This document shows positions 48,965 through 60,903 of a DNA stretch of 64,000 nucleotides, one piece after another (within the stretch, counting starts at the first letter, position 1; each line of letters opens with the position of its first letter). Position numbers and translations under genes: made by a program. The stretch is taken from contig NZ_LT629742.1 of NCBI RefSeq assembly GCF_900104895.1, positions 2,790,001-2,854,000 on the forward strand, written 5' to 3'. The notes beneath the pieces are model-generated. The model was not told the DNA's origin and made no database searches. It saw nothing but the letters and a program-made list of their open reading frames with translations. The DNA comes from Microterricola viridarii. GTDB lineage: Bacteria; Actinomycetota; Actinomycetes; Actinomycetales; Microbacteriaceae.

Positions 48965-49585
48965 CTAGGGCGCTCGCCTGGGGTGCCGCTTGTACGGTGA
49001 GACGGTCGGGTCGCCCGGGATGTAGAAGCGCCACGGGAATGCCGCTCCCCCGCCCTCGCCACCGACCCCGGTGCGAGCCGTGGTGGCGAAGACCGCCGGG
49101 CTCGCCGGCAGCTCCAGGGTGAACGGCGGCGCGAGCAGGTCGGCCCCGCTCTGCTCCAGCCGGATGCCGAGCGCCGACGCGAGCCGGGCCGGACCCCGAG
49201 CCAGATCCCGATCCACGGAGGCGGTCGGCCGGCGCAGCCGGGCCAGCTCCAGCCCCTCCACCACCTCGCCGCCGCGCAGCAGCAGCCCGGCCGCCTGTCC
49301 GTCCGGCGCGCAGACGATGTTCGCGCAGACGTGCATGCCGTAACTGAAGTAGGCGTAGAGGTGAGCCGGCGGGCCGAACATGACGCGGGTGCGCGGCGTC
49401 ACCCCGCGGTGCGCGTGCGAGCCCGGGTCCTCGCCGTTGCCGCGGTACGCCTCCACCTCGCTCAGCCGGATCGCGACCGCCCCCTCGGCGGTGCGGTGCC
49501 GGATCACGGCCCCCAACAGCAGAGGCGCCAGCTCGGTGGCATCCCGAGCGAAGAATGCTCGGGGCACACCGGCCGGCGCCTGCAT
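48965..49585 (-). CDS. DNA-3-methyladenine glycosylase (AAG/MPG family)
   Basis: A 206-residue base-excision repair glycosylase of the human AAG type, removing alkylated purines. The family segments are ELAPLLLGAVIRHR, IRLSEVEAYRGNGEDPGSHA, the catalytic HRGVTPRTRVMFGPPAHLYA, YFSYGMHVCANIV, and LARGPARLASALGI. ATG 49585 is used because the further upstream frame is only a shadow of argH. It ends one base from the aguA stop on the other strand. It lies downstream of argH on the same strand and may be read through with it. Confidence 0.94.
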   Translation of the reverse strand: MQAPAGVPRAFFARDATELAPLLLGAVIRHRTAEGAVAIRLSEVEAYRGNGEDPGSHAHRGVTPRTRVMFGPPAHLYAYFSYGMHVCANIVCAPDGQAAGLLLRGGEVVEGLELARLRRPTASVDRDLARGPARLASALGIRLEQSGADLLAPPFTLELPASPAVFATTARTGVGGEGGGAAFPWRFYIPGDPTVSPYKRHPRRAP

Positions 49586-49602
49586 GTCTGACTCCGTGTC
49601 TG

Positions 49603-51120
<1,518 letters not shown>

Positions 51121-52050
51121 CTAGCGGGCGTTCTGGGCGAGCAGCCAGACCATGAGCGCCTTCTGGGCGTGCAGGCGGTTCTCCGCCTCGTCCCAGATGA
51201 TGCTCTGCGGCCCGTCGATGACCTCGGCGGTGACCTCGTAGCCGCGGTCGGCCGGCAGGCAGTGCATGAAGAGGGCGTCGGATGCCGCGTGCGCCATCAG
51301 CTCGCTGTCCACCCGGTAGGCGCCGAGCTCGGCCACGCGGGCCGCCTTCTCCTCCTCCTTGCCCATCGACACCCAGGTGTCGGTGACGACGACGTCGGAT
51401 CCGCTGACGGCGGCGACCGGGTCGGTGAAGAGGGCGACGGAGCCGCCGGTCTGTGCGGCGATGGCGGCGGCATCCGCCACCACCTGCTCGCTCGGCGTGT
51501 AGCCGGCCGGCGAGGCGATGCGCACGTGCATTCCGGCGGTGGCGCCGGCCAGCAGGTAGGACTGCGCCATGTTGCAGGCGCCGTCACCGAGGAAGGTCAG
51601 GGTGAGCCCGGCCAGGTGCCCGCGCTTCTCGGTGATGGTGAGCAGGTCGGCCAGCAGCTGGCAGGGGTGGAAGTCGTCGGAGAGCGCGTTGATCACCGGG
51701 ACGGTGGTTCCCTCGGCCATCTCGGTGAGGCCGGCCTGGCCGTAGGTGCGCCAGACGATGGCCGCGACCATGCGCTCGAGCACGCGCGCCGTGTCGGACG
51801 GCGTCTCCTTGCCGCCGAGCTGGCTGTTGGCGGTGGAGATGATCAGCGGGGTGCCGCCCAGGTCGGCGATGCCGACCGCGAAGGAGACCCGGGTGCGGGT
51901 GGAGGACTTGTCGAAGATGACGGCGACCGTCTGCGGGCCGGCGAGCGGCTTCTCGGCAAAGCGGTCCTTCTTCAGCTCGAGGGCGAGCTGGAGGATCTCG
52001 GCCTGCTCGGCGGGGGTCACGTCGTCGTCGCGGAGGAAGTGGCGGGTCAT
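51121..52050 (-). CDS. argF: ornithine carbamoyltransferase
   Basis: A 309-residue enzyme making citrulline from ornithine and carbamoyl phosphate. The carbamoyl-phosphate motif KSSTRTRVSF is at about residues 48-57. DDFHPCQLLAD and the FMHCLPADRG ornithine loop near the end are both present. It starts at ATG 52050, overlapping argD by ATGA. Since the cluster also has biosynthetic genes, it is ArgF and not a catabolic ArcB. Confidence 0.96.
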   Translation of the reverse strand: MTRHFLRDDDVTPAEQAEILQLALELKKDRFAEKPLAGPQTVAVIFDKSSTRTRVSFAVGIADLGGTPLIISTANSQLGGKETPSDTARVLERMVAAIVWRTYGQAGLTEMAEGTTVPVINALSDDFHPCQLLADLLTITEKRGHLAGLTLTFLGDGACNMAQSYLLAGATAGMHVRIASPAGYTPSEQVVADAAAIAAQTGGSVALFTDPVAAVSGSDVVVTDTWVSMGKEEEKAARVAELGAYRVDSELMAHAASDALFMHCLPADRGYEVTAEVIDGPQSIIWDEAENRLHAQKALMVWLLAQNAR

Positions 52051-53249
52051 GATGCGTCGCTTTCGGTGGGGGTGTCGAGAGTGGCGAGGGCGCGGCCGAA
52101 GCGCGCCGTGAATTCGGTGATGTCGGCGCTGTCGATGGTGAGCGGCGGCGCCAGGCGGATGGTGCTCGGGTTGGCGGCGTTGACGATGAGGCCCTGGGCC
52201 ATGGCCGCGGCGGTCAGGCCGCCGGCGCGCGGCTCGCTGAGCGCGACGCCGAGCAGCAGGCCCTGGCCGCGGATGCCGACGATGTGCGGCGAGCCGATGG
52301 ACGCGATCGCGGCCCGCAGCTCTGCGCCGCGCTCTGCGGCGTTGCGCACCAGGCCGGCGCGCTCGATCTCGCCGAGGACGGCGTTCGCGGTCGCCGTCAT
52401 CAGCGGGTTGCCGCCGAAGGTGCTGCCGTGGTGGCCCGGGCCGAACAGCTCGGATGCCGCGCCGAAGGTGATCAGGGCGCCGATCGGAACGCCGCCGCCG
52501 ATGCCCTTGGCCACGGTGATCGCGTCCGGGGCGATGCCGGCGTGCTGGAACGCGAACCACTCCCCCGTGCGGCCTGCCCCGGTCTGGATCTCGTCGATGA
52601 TGAGCAGCGCGCCGTGGCGGCTGGTGATCTCGCGGGCCGCCGCGAGGTAGCCCTCCGGCAGCGGGAGCACACCGGCCTCGCCCTTGATCGGCTCGAGGAA
52701 CACGGCGGCGACGTCGTCGCCCATCGCGGCCTCGAGGGCCTCGATCGTGCTGTCGATGTGCTCGACCCCGCCGGGCATCGGCTCGAACGGGGCACGCATC
52801 GCAGCCTTGCCGGTCAGCGCCAGGCTGCCCAGCGTGCGGCCGTGGAAGGCGTCGGTGAGCGCGATGATGCGCGGCCGGCTCGCGCCGCCGTGCAGGCGGG
52901 CGAGCTTGAATGCGGCCTCGTTGGCCTCGGCGCCGGAATTGCTGAAGAAGACGCGGCCCTCCTCGCCCGCTCCGCTCAGCCGGGCGAGCCGCTCGGCGAG
53001 CTCGAGCTGGGGCGGGGAGGCGAAGTAGTTGGAGACGTGCGCGATGGTGGACGCCTGGCGGGTGAGCGCGTCGACGAAGACCGGGTGGGCGTGGCCGAGC
53101 GCGTTGACGGCGATGCCGGCGAGGAAGTCGAGGTACTCGTTGCCCGCGTCGTCCCAGACCCGGGCGCCCTGGCCGCGCACCAGCATCGCCATGGGCGCCC
53201 CGAACGTGCGCATCATGCGGTTCGCGGATCGTTGCTGCCAGTCGGTCAT
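52047..53249 (-). CDS. argD: acetylornithine aminotransferase
   Basis: A 400-residue PLP-dependent class III aminotransferase using N-acetylglutamate semialdehyde and glutamate. Motifs are [30 protein letters not shown], the aspartate in [15 protein letters not shown], and the PLP lysine in [15 protein letters not shown]. It overlaps argB and argF by four bases each. Dimeric and cytoplasmic by family. Confidence 0.96.
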   Translation of the reverse strand: MTDWQQRSANRMMRTFGAPMAMLVRGQGARVWDDAGNEYLDFLAGIAVNALGHAHPVFVDALTRQASTIAHVSNYFASPPQLELAERLARLSGAGEEGRVFFSNSGAEANEAAFKLARLHGGASRPRIIALTDAFHGRTLGSLALTGKAAMRAPFEPMPGGVEHIDSTIEALEAAMGDDVAAVFLEPIKGEAGVLPLPEGYLAAAREITSRHGALLIIDEIQTGAGRTGEWFAFQHAGIAPDAITVAKGIGGGVPIGALITFGAASELFGPGHHGSTFGGNPLMTATANAVLGEIERAGLVRNAAERGAELRAAIASIGSPHIVGIRGQGLLLGVALSEPRAGGLTAAAMAQGLIVNAANPSTIRLAPPLTIDSADITEFTARFGRALATLDTPTESDAS

Positions 53250-54235
53250 GCGGGTGCTCCTTGCGTTGTGGTGCCTGCGGCATCCGCGGCGCCGATGTTC
53301 TCGTGCTCGCTTGCTTCGGGCAGCACGACCTCGGTGCCGATGCCGCTCTGGGTGAAGATCTCGAGCAGGATCGAGTGCGGCACCCGCCCGTCGATGATGG
53401 CGGCCTTGGAGACGCCGCCCTCGACGGCCTCCAGGCAGGCGGCCATCTTGGGGATCATGCCCGACTCGAGCGTGGGCAGCAGCTCGCGCAGCTCGGGCAC
53501 GTCGATGACGGAGACGAGCGAGTCGCGGTCGGGCCAGTCGCGGTACAGGCCGGCGACGTCGGTGAGGATGACGAGCTTGGCGGCGCCGAGGGCGACCGCC
53601 AGGGCCGCCGCGGCGGAGTCCGCGTTGACGTTGAGCGACTGGCCCGGCACCGCGGTGTCGGGCGCGATCGAGGAGATGACGGGGATACGGCCGGCCTCGA
53701 TCTGGGCGTGCACCGCGGCGGGGTCCACGGCGATGACGTCGCCGACGAGGCCGAGGTCGACCTCCTCGTCGTCGACGATGGCACCGCGGCGGCGGCCCTG
53801 GAACAGGCCGGCGTCCTCACCGGAGAGCCCGGCCGCCAGCGGGCCGTGCTCGTTGATGTGGCTGACCAGCTCACGGTTGACCTGGCCGGTGAGCACCATG
53901 CGCACCACCTCCATGGTCTCCGGCGTGGTCACCCGGTAGCCGCCGCGGAACTCGCTCGGGATGCCGAGCTTCTCCAGCATCGCCGAGATCTGCGGGCCGC
54001 CGCCGTGCACGACGACGGGTCGGATGCCGGCGTAGCGGAGGTAGACCATGTCCTCGGCGAAGGCGCGCTGCAGCTCCTCGCTGACCATGGCGTTGCCGCC
54101 GAACTTGACCACGATGATCTGCTCGTGGAAGCGCTTCAGCCAGGGCAGCGCCTCGATCAGCGTGGCCGCCTTGACGGCGGCGTCCGCCTGGATCAGCTCC
54201 AGCTCTTCTGTTGATTTCACGCTCTCGCCCATCAT
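53246..54235 (-). CDS. argB: acetylglutamate kinase
   Basis: A 329-residue amino-acid kinase. The phosphate-binding motif is [18 protein letters not shown] and [30 protein letters not shown] and [11 protein letters not shown] complete it. The N-terminal helix ([20 protein letters not shown]) is typical of arginine-sensitive hexameric forms, so feedback inhibition by arginine is expected. It begins at ATG 54235, sharing a base with the argJ stop (TGATG). Confidence 0.96.
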   Translation of the reverse strand: MMGESVKSTEELELIQADAAVKAATLIEALPWLKRFHEQIIVVKFGGNAMVSEELQRAFAEDMVYLRYAGIRPVVVHGGGPQISAMLEKLGIPSEFRGGYRVTTPETMEVVRMVLTGQVNRELVSHINEHGPLAAGLSGEDAGLFQGRRRGAIVDDEEVDLGLVGDVIAVDPAAVHAQIEAGRIPVISSIAPDTAVPGQSLNVNADSAAAALAVALGAAKLVILTDVAGLYRDWPDRDSLVSVIDVPELRELLPTLESGMIPKMAACLEAVEGGVSKAAIIDGRVPHSILLEIFTQSGIGTEVVLPEASEHENIGAADAAGTTTQGAPA

Positions 54236-55386
54236 CAGCTCGCGTACGCGCTGTTCTCGTGCACATAGTCGTGCGTCAAGTCGTTGGTGAAGATGGTGGC
54301 GGATGCCGCACCGACGTGCAGCTCGATGAGCACGTGGGTGTCGCGCGGGCTCAGGTCGACGAGCTCGCGCGGCTGGTCGGGCTCGCCGGCGTGGCAGACC
54401 CGCACGCCGTTCATCGACACGTCGACGATGTACGGGTCGAAGGCGGCCTGCGTGGTTCCGATCGCGGCCAGCACTCGGCCCCAGTTGGGGTCGTTGCCGA
54501 ACACGGCGGCCTTGAAGAGGTTGTTGCGGGCGACGGAGCGGCCGACCTCGACGGCGTCGTCCTCGCTCTGGGCGCCGACGACCTCGATGGCGATGTTGTG
54601 GCTGGCGCCCTCGGCATCCGCCTGCAGCTTGAGGGCGAGCTCGCGGCAGAGCACGGTGAGGGCGGCCGTGAACTCGGCCAGATCGGGGGTGACGCCGGAG
54701 GCGCCGGAGGCGAGCAGGCTGACCTGGTCGTTGGTCGACATGCAGCCGTCGGAGTCGAGCCGGTCGAAGGTGACCCGGGTGGAGGCGCGGAGGGCCGTGT
54801 CCAGCGCGGCCGCGTCGAGCAGCGCGTCGGTGGTGATGACGACGAGCATGGTGGCCAGGCCCGGCGCGAGCATGCCGGCGCCCTTGGCGATGCCGCCGAT
54901 GCTCCAGCCGCCCTGGCTGATGCTGGCCGTCTTCGGCACGGAGTCGGTGGTCATGATGGCGCGGGCCGCGTCGTCGCCGCCGTCGGCGCCGAGCGCGGTG
55001 GCGGCGGCGGCGACACCCGCGGCGAGCACGTCGCCGTCCAGCTGGTCGCCGATCAGGCCCGTGGAGCAGACCAGCACGTCGCCGGCGGAGACGTCGAGTG
55101 CCGCCGCGACCGCTTCCGCGGTGCGGTGCGTCACCTGGAAGCCCGCGCTGCCGGTGAAGCAGTTGGCGCCGCCGGAGTTCAGCACGATGGCCGAGACGGT
55201 GCCGTCCTTGATGACCTCCTTCGACCAGATGATCGGGTTGGCCTGCGCCCGGTTGCTGGTGAAGACGGCCGCCGCGGCCTGGGACGGGCCGCGGTTGACG
55301 ACGAGGGCGAGGTCCGGGGCGCCGGAGGCCTTGATGCCGGCGGCGATGCCGGCCGCGTCGAAGCCGAGGGGGGTTGTGACGCTCAC
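54235..55386 (-). CDS. argJ: bifunctional glutamate N-acetyltransferase / ornithine acetyltransferase
   Basis: A 383-residue ArgJ that recycles the acetyl group from acetylornithine to glutamate. It is made as a precursor that cleaves itself before a threonine; the site is in [20 protein letters not shown] (Ala-Thr). The start [18 protein letters not shown] and the end ENSAYAS are typical. With argJ present, a separate argA/argE is not needed. GTG 55386 overlaps argC by GTGA. Confidence 0.96.
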   Translation of the reverse strand: MSVTTPLGFDAAGIAAGIKASGAPDLALVVNRGPSQAAAAVFTSNRAQANPIIWSKEVIKDGTVSAIVLNSGGANCFTGSAGFQVTHRTAEAVAAALDVSAGDVLVCSTGLIGDQLDGDVLAAGVAAAATALGADGGDDAARAIMTTDSVPKTASISQGGWSIGGIAKGAGMLAPGLATMLVVITTDALLDAAALDTALRASTRVTFDRLDSDGCMSTNDQVSLLASGASGVTPDLAEFTAALTVLCRELALKLQADAEGASHNIAIEVVGAQSEDDAVEVGRSVARNNLFKAAVFGNDPNWGRVLAAIGTTQAAFDPYIVDVSMNGVRVCHAGEPDQPRELVDLSPRDTHVLIELHVGAASATIFTNDLTHDYVHENSAYAS

Positions 55387-56432
55387 GGGGCGACTCCATT
55401 CAGGGCGAGACCGGCCGTCTCTGGCAGGCCGAGGGCAATGTTTGCGGACTGGATCGCGGCGCCGGCTGTGCCCTTGACCAGGTTGTCGATGGCGGCGACG
55501 ACGACGACGCGGCCGGCGGCCTCGTCGACGGCGAGGCCGAGCAGGATGGTGTTGGCGCCGATGGTGTCGGCGGTGCGGGGCATCTGGCCGGCCGGCAGCA
55601 GGTGCACGAACGGCTCGTCGGCGTAGGCGGCCTCCCAGGCGGCGCGTACCGTCGCGGCATCCGTGCCCGGAACGACGCGCGCGGTCGAGGTGGCCAGGAT
55701 GCCGCGCGCCATGGGAACGAGCACCGGGGTGAACGACACGGTCGGGTCGAGAGCGCCCGCGCCGCGCAGTGCCTGCTGGATCTCGGGGATGTGCCGGTGG
55801 GTGCCGCCGACGGCGTACGGGCTGGCGGAGCCGAGGATCTCGGCGGCGAGCAGGTTGGTCTTCAGCGCCTTGCCCGCGCCGGACGGGCCGACGGCCAGCA
55901 CCGAGACGATATCGGCGGACTCGATGACGCCGGAGCGGATGCCGGGCGCGAGCGAGAGCGCGACGGTGCTGGCGTTGCAGCCGGGGGCGGCGATGCGGCG
56001 GGTGCCGGCGAGCCGCTCGCGCTGCTTGGCCGCTCCCCCGTCGATCAGCAGCTCGGGCACGCCGTAGCTCCAGGCGCCGTAGAAGTCGCCGCCGTAGAAC
56101 GCCGCCCAGTCGGACTCGCTCTCCAGCCGGTGGTCGGCGCCGCAGTCGACGACGAGTGTGTCGGCGTCGAGGTGGGCGGTGAGCTCGCCGGACTTGCCGT
56201 GCGGCAAGGCGAGGAAGACGACGTCGTGGCCGGAGAGGTTCTCCGGCGTGGTGTCGACGAGGGTGAGGTGGGCGAGACTGCGCAGGTGTGGCTGCACGTC
56301 GATCAGCTGCTGGCCGGCGTTCGAGTGCGCCGTGACGGTGCGCACCTCGAAGTCGGGGTGTTGGGAGAGGATGCGGAGGAGTTCTCCGCCTGCGTAGCCG
56401 GATGCCCCGGCTACCGCGACCGCGAATGTCAT
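55383..56432 (-). CDS. argC: N-acetyl-gamma-glutamyl-phosphate reductase
   Basis: A 349-residue NADPH-dependent reductase, first gene of the arginine cluster. The Rossmann motif is [20 protein letters not shown], the nucleophile Cys is in [17 protein letters not shown], and HRHIPEIQQ supplies the catalytic His. The 225 bases upstream (56433-56657) contain no gene or recognisable ARG box that I can see, although the promoter must lie there. Confidence 0.97.
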   Translation of the reverse strand: MTFAVAVAGASGYAGGELLRILSQHPDFEVRTVTAHSNAGQQLIDVQPHLRSLAHLTLVDTTPENLSGHDVVFLALPHGKSGELTAHLDADTLVVDCGADHRLESESDWAAFYGGDFYGAWSYGVPELLIDGGAAKQRERLAGTRRIAAPGCNASTVALSLAPGIRSGVIESADIVSVLAVGPSGAGKALKTNLLAAEILGSASPYAVGGTHRHIPEIQQALRGAGALDPTVSFTPVLVPMARGILATSTARVVPGTDAATVRAAWEAAYADEPFVHLLPAGQMPRTADTIGANTILLGLAVDEAAGRVVVVAAIDNLVKGTAGAAIQSANIALGLPETAGLALNGVAP

Positions 56433-56657
56433 TCTTTTGCCTTACGTGAGTGGACGACGAGGTTGCGACGGCGACGCCACGTCAGACTCCACGAAGGGTC
56501 ACGCAAGCGCCGCCTAGATTCGGCGGTCGGCCCGGCGTCGACGCAGCGCAGGCACGGCGGGGATGGCCAGTGCGAGGGGGGTGCGCCGAGCGGAAAGCAT
56601 GTCGTGAGCCTATCGCGCCCCGCGGGCGGGCGGCAAACTCGATTGCGCCGAGTGGGC

Positions 56658-57095
56658 TCAACCCTCGTACGGCAGCCCGATCCCGGAGATGCCGCGGCGC
56701 CAGCTCTCGGCGTAGAGCTCCTCAAGCACGGCCAGGTCGAGCTTGCCGAATCGGCCGACCCAGACGCAACCGGCGCCGCGCTTGTTCGGGCCGAGCCGGT
56801 CGAGCAGCTCCTCGCTGCCGGGGTACCGGTCGAGGTAGAGCGACATCGAGGCCTTGCGCGGCGAGAAGCCGATCAACGGGGAGTCGCCCTCGCGCCCGCT
56901 GGCGTAGCGGTAGTGGTAGCTGCCGTAGCCGACGATGCTCGGCCCCCACATCACCGCGGGCACGCCGGCGATCCGGTCGAGCATCGCCTTCAGCACGTAG
57001 GCGTCCTCGCGGCGGCCGGCGGGCTCCGCACGGTCCAGGAACTCGTCGACGGATGCCGTCGTCGGCACCATCACGGTGTTTGCGCTCTCGCTCAT
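56658..57095 (-). CDS. DUF1801 domain protein
   Basis: A 145-residue small cytoplasmic protein with the DUF1801 (YdhG-like) fold. The recognisable parts are PTTASVDEFLDRAEPAGRRE, MLDRIAGVPAVMWGPSIVGY, GSYHYRYASGREGDSPLIGF, and GAGCVWVGRFGKLDLAVLEEL. Start ATG 57095 (MSESANTVMV) is used, as the region before it is not conserved in type. It lies between argC and pheT on the same strand, beyond the pheT terminator, so it has its own promoter. The biochemical role of the family is unknown. Confidence 0.88.
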   Translation of the reverse strand: MSESANTVMVPTTASVDEFLDRAEPAGRREDAYVLKAMLDRIAGVPAVMWGPSIVGYGSYHYRYASGREGDSPLIGFSPRKASMSLYLDRYPGSEELLDRLGPNKRGAGCVWVGRFGKLDLAVLEELYAESWRRGISGIGLPYEG

Positions 57096-57215
57096 GCAGC
57101 CATTCTGGCACTCGGGGGTGCCGCTGTCTCCGGTTGCCGCTGGTTCCCCCTCCCGTTGGCTCGAGGGAGCGCCAGCGACCGAAGCCAACACCGCCGAACG
57201 GCACAGAGACCACAG

Positions 57216-57240
57216 AGGGGCGCCGCAGTGCGGCGCCCCT
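57216..57240 (-). terminator. terminator after pheST
   Basis: A perfect ten-base-pair GC-rich stem (57216-57225 with 57231-57240) and a five-base loop, 20 bases after the pheT stop, followed by TCTGTGGTCTC on the minus strand. The T tract is weak. Confidence 0.7.
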
Positions 57241-57260
57241 CCGTCGTTCAGATGCTCCGG

Positions 57261-59786
57261 CTACTCGCGGGTCGCGGCGCCGAGCAGCTCGGCGGCGCGG
57301 GCGGCACCGGCCAACTTGGCCTCGCTCGCCTCCGCCGCGGTGAGCGTGCGGTCGCTCGCCCGGAAGCGCAGCGCGAAGGTGAGGCTCTTCTGCCCCTCCT
57401 CGAGGCCGGCGCCCCTGTAGTCGTCGACCAGGTGCAGCTCCTCGAGCAGCGCGCCTGCGCCCTCGCGCACGGCGGCCAACACCGCGGCGGCGGGCACGGA
57501 CGCGTCGACCAGCAGGGTGAGGTCCTGCGTCGCGGCCGGGAAGGTGCCGATCTCGGCGGCCTCCACGACGGGCTTCGCGAGGGCGATCACGGCGTCCAGG
57601 TCGAGCTCGACGACGGCGACCACGCGCGGCAGGTCCGCGTCCGCGGCGATCTGCGGCAGCAGCTCGCCGGCGAAGCCGACGGCCTGGCCGGCGACGCGCA
57701 GCTCGGCCGTGCGGCCGGGGTGCATGGCCTTGTGGCGGCCCTGCACGATCTCGATGTCCGCGCCGGTGGCGAGGGCGATCTGGGCGACGATCGCGAGGGC
57801 ATCGGCGATGCCGGCGGCGATGGCGCTCTGGCCGGGCTGCTTGCGCACGACGTTGCCCATGATGAGCGCGCCGACGTGGCGCGGCTGCGGCGGGATGCCG
57901 GCGTTCAGCTCAGCGAGCTGCTCCGCGCTCGGACGCTGCGTGCCGGACGGCAGCGTGGCCTGGCCGTAGGCCGCACCCTCCACCGGGGTGAAGACGAGGC
58001 CGAGCTCGTACAGCGCGACATCCGTCAGGCCGCGGGACAGGTTGCGCTTGGCGGCCTCGATCAGGCCGGGCAGCAACGTGGTGCGCAGGTACGGGGCGCT
58101 CGCGTCGAGGGCGTTCGCCACCTTGATCTGCGGCACCTCGGCCGCCTCGGCCGCACCGAAGAGGTCGTTCTGCGCCTTCGGCAGGAACGGGAACGCGATG
58201 ATCTCGGTCGAGCCGGCCGCGGCCAGGGCGTCGGCCACGGTGCGGCGGATGCGCTGCTCGCGGGTGAGGCCGTGCCCGGCGGGGGCGACGGGCAGCACCG
58301 AGGGGATGCGCTCATAGCCGACGATGCGGGCGACCTCTTCGGCCAGATCGGACTTGTCGGTCACGTCGGGGCGCCAGCTCGGCGGGGTGACCAGCAGGCC
58401 GCCGTCGGCCTCGGCGATGGTGCCGCCGACCTCGGCCAGCGATCCGCGGATCTCCTCGTCGGTGTAGTCGACGCCGATGAGCCCGGAGACGTAGCCGTCG
58501 GGCAGGAAGATGGCGGCGGCGCTTGCGGCCTCGCCGGTCAGCGAGCCCGCGTCATCCGCGGTGCCGCCGGCCAGGTCGACGAGCAGCTGCGCCACCCGGG
58601 AGGTCGCCGCCGCTGCGATCCGCGGGTCGACGCCGCGCTCGAAGCGCTTCGCGGCCTCGCTCGGCAGCTTGTGCCGGCGCGCCGAGCGGGCGACAGTGAC
58701 CGGGTCGAAGTTGGCGGCCTCGACGAGCACGTTGCGCGTCGTGTCGCTGATCTCGGTGCTGGCCCCGCCCATGACGCCGGCGATGCCGATGGCGCCGCTG
58801 TCGTCGGTGATGAGCAGGTCCTCGATGTGCAGCGCGCGCTCCTGCTCGTCGAGGGTGGTGATCTTCTCCCCCGCGGCGGCGCGGCGCACCACGATGCCGC
58901 CGGAGAGCTTGTCGAGGTCGTAGCCGTGGGTCGGCTGGCCGAGCTCGAGCATCACGTAGTTGGTGATGTCCACGGGCAGCGAGATCGAGCGGATGCCGGC
59001 CAGCTTCAGTCGGGCCACCATCCACGGCGGGGTCGGCCGGGTCGGGTCGATGCCGCGCACGACGCGCGTGGAGAACACGGAGACGCCGGGGCGGCCATGG
59101 ATCGGGGCCTCGTCGGCGAAGGTCACCGGGAAGCCATCGTTGGCGCCCGGGGCGAGCTGGCCGTGCGCAGCGGGGTCGCGGAAGGCGGCCCCGGTCGCGT
59201 GCGAGTACTCGCGGGCGACGCCGCGGATCGAGAAGGCGTAGCCGCGGTCCGGTGTGACGTTGATCTCGACGGCCTCGTCGGCCAGGCCGAGCAGCTCGAT
59301 GGCGTCGGTGCCGACCTCCGGGTCGAGGCCGAGCGTCGACAGGCGCAGGATGCCGTCGTGGTCGTCGCCGATGCCGAGCTCGCGCACCGAGGCGATCATG
59401 CCGTCGGAGACGTGGCCGTAGGTCTTGCGCGGCGCGATCGGGAACGGGCCGGGCAGCACGGCGCCGGGAAGGGTCACGACGACCTTGTCTCCGACGAAGA
59501 AGTTGCCGGCACCGCAGACGATGCCGTGCACGGCATCGCCACCGTCGGCGGCCTGCTGGCCGTCGGGTGCGACGCGCACCTGGCACCAGCGGATGGTCTT
59601 GCCGTTGGCCTGTGGCTCCTCGACGAACTCGAGCACCTCTCCGACGACGATCGGTCCGGTGAGGTCGAAACTGTGGACCTCTTCCTCCTCGAGTCCGACC
59701 TTGACGAGCGCGGCATGCACGTCGTCAGCTGTCGTTCCCGGTGCGAGATCAACGAATTCCGCGAGCCAACTCAGGGGCACCCGCAT
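57261..59786 (-). CDS. pheT: phenylalanyl-tRNA synthetase beta subunit
   Basis: An 841-residue PheT. The order of domains is normal: the N-terminal B1 core (MRVPLSWLAEFVDL), an EMAP/tRNA-binding-like domain, the B3/B4 editing region with EVNVTPDRG-type EINVTPDRGYAFSIRG, B5 (LPDGYVSGLIGVDYTDEEIR), the pseudo-catalytic domain, and the C-terminal FDX anticodon-binding domain. It starts just after the pheS stop. It forms the (alpha-beta)2 enzyme that charges tRNA-Phe. Confidence 0.97.
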   Translation of the reverse strand: MRVPLSWLAEFVDLAPGTTADDVHAALVKVGLEEEEVHSFDLTGPIVVGEVLEFVEEPQANGKTIRWCQVRVAPDGQQAADGGDAVHGIVCGAGNFFVGDKVVVTLPGAVLPGPFPIAPRKTYGHVSDGMIASVRELGIGDDHDGILRLSTLGLDPEVGTDAIELLGLADEAVEINVTPDRGYAFSIRGVAREYSHATGAAFRDPAAHGQLAPGANDGFPVTFADEAPIHGRPGVSVFSTRVVRGIDPTRPTPPWMVARLKLAGIRSISLPVDITNYVMLELGQPTHGYDLDKLSGGIVVRRAAAGEKITTLDEQERALHIEDLLITDDSGAIGIAGVMGGASTEISDTTRNVLVEAANFDPVTVARSARRHKLPSEAAKRFERGVDPRIAAAATSRVAQLLVDLAGGTADDAGSLTGEAASAAAIFLPDGYVSGLIGVDYTDEEIRGSLAEVGGTIAEADGGLLVTPPSWRPDVTDKSDLAEEVARIVGYERIPSVLPVAPAGHGLTREQRIRRTVADALAAAGSTEIIAFPFLPKAQNDLFGAAEAAEVPQIKVANALDASAPYLRTTLLPGLIEAAKRNLSRGLTDVALYELGLVFTPVEGAAYGQATLPSGTQRPSAEQLAELNAGIPPQPRHVGALIMGNVVRKQPGQSAIAAGIADALAIVAQIALATGADIEIVQGRHKAMHPGRTAELRVAGQAVGFAGELLPQIAADADLPRVVAVVELDLDAVIALAKPVVEAAEIGTFPAATQDLTLLVDASVPAAAVLAAVREGAGALLEELHLVDDYRGAGLEEGQKSLTFALRFRASDRTLTAAEASEAKLAGAARAAELLGAATRE

Positions 59787-59788
59787 GA

Positions 59789-60859
59789 CTAAACCACCAT
59801 TCCGAACTGCTGGGAGAAGCGCACATCGCCCTCGACCATTTCACGCATGTCTTGTACATCGCTGCGCAGCATGAGGCCGCGCTCGATTCCCATCCCGAAG
59901 GCGAAGCCCGAGTACACCTCGGGGTCGATGCCGGCGGCCCGCAGCACGTTGGGGTTGATCATGCCGCAGCCGCCCCACTCGATCCAGCGCGCGCCGTGCT
60001 TGAACGTCGGGTGCCAGAAGTCGAGCTCGGCGCTCGGCTCGGTGAACGGGAAGAAGCTGGGGCGCAGGCGGATCTTGGCCTCATCGCCGAAGATCGACTT
60101 CACGAAGTGGTCGAGCGTGCCCTTGAGGTGCGCCATGGTCAGGCCCTTGTCGACGGCGAGGCCCTCGAACTGCATGAACACGGGAAGGTGCGTGGCGTCG
60201 AACTCGTCGGTGCGGTAGACGCGGCCGGGGGCCAGCACGTAGACGGGCAGCTCGCGGTCGAGCATCGAGCGCACCTGCACCGGCGAGGTGTGCGTGCGCA
60301 GCACCAGGTGCGACTCCGGCGGGTCGATGAAGAAGGTGTCCTGCATCGCGCGCGCCGGGTGGTCGGCGTCGAAGTTCAGCGCGTCGAAGTTGAACCACTC
60401 GCTCTCGACCTCCGGCCCCTCGGCGATCTCCCAACCCATGCCGGTGAACACGTCGCAGACGCGATCCTGCAGCAGGGTGAGCGGATGCCGGGCGCCGGGG
60501 CGGTAGCGGCTGGCCAGCGCGGTGACGTCCAGCGCCTCGGCCTCGAGCTGGGCGGCGGCCTCCGCGGCCACGATGCCCTCCTCGCGGGCGGCGAACGCCT
60601 GTGCGACACGGCCGCGGGCCTGGCCGACGAGCTTGCCGAGGGCGGCTTTCTGCTCTTTGGGGACGTCGCGCAGGGTGGCGTTCAGCTGCGCCAGCGGCGA
60701 GGCCTCGCCGGTGTGCGCCGTGCGCACGGCTTTCAGCGCGGCGGAGTCGCCGGCGGCCTCGATCGCCGCCAGTGCGGCGTCGACGGCCGCGGCGACGGTG
60801 GATTCGGTGATGACGGCTTCGGCGTTTATAGCTTCAGGGAGCTCAGTGGACTCAGACAC
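59789..60859 (-). CDS. pheS: phenylalanyl-tRNA synthetase alpha subunit
   Basis: A 356-residue class II synthetase subunit. After an N-terminal coiled coil, the catalytic domain shows motif 2 around RTHTSPVQVRSML and PGRVYRTDEFDATHLPVFMQ, and motif 3 GFAFGMGIERGLMLRSDV. The phenylalanine pocket residue lies in WIEWGGCGMINPNVL. GTG 60859 (VSESTE) is the likelier start; a TTG three codons earlier exists. Only 45 bases separate it from the upstream permease gene, so some readthrough is likely. Confidence 0.96.
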   Translation of the reverse strand: MSESTELPEAINAEAVITESTVAAAVDAALAAIEAAGDSAALKAVRTAHTGEASPLAQLNATLRDVPKEQKAALGKLVGQARGRVAQAFAAREEGIVAAEAAAQLEAEALDVTALASRYRPGARHPLTLLQDRVCDVFTGMGWEIAEGPEVESEWFNFDALNFDADHPARAMQDTFFIDPPESHLVLRTHTSPVQVRSMLDRELPVYVLAPGRVYRTDEFDATHLPVFMQFEGLAVDKGLTMAHLKGTLDHFVKSIFGDEAKIRLRPSFFPFTEPSAELDFWHPTFKHGARWIEWGGCGMINPNVLRAAGIDPEVYSGFAFGMGIERGLMLRSDVQDMREMVEGDVRFSQQFGMVV

Positions 60860-60903
60860 AAGGCCCAAGTTTACCCAGCCGCGCGTGGGCGGCGCACCGC
60901 GGG

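Noticed and set aside
51121-53283. single 720-residue frame joining argF to an Arg/Gly/Ala-rich N-terminal part
   Set aside because: The upper part is a shadow of argD; argF starts at ATG 52050.
56429-56725. possible leader peptide upstream of argC
   Set aside because: Arg/Pro/Ser-rich composition, no run of arginine codons in an attenuator setting, and no terminator hairpin; it ends inside the argC start.
55602-59792. very long plus-strand open frame across argC to pheT
   Set aside because: It is antisense to pheT, the DUF1801 gene and argC, whose products have clear motifs; composition is Arg/Gly/Asp-rich as expected for a shadow frame in high-GC DNA.
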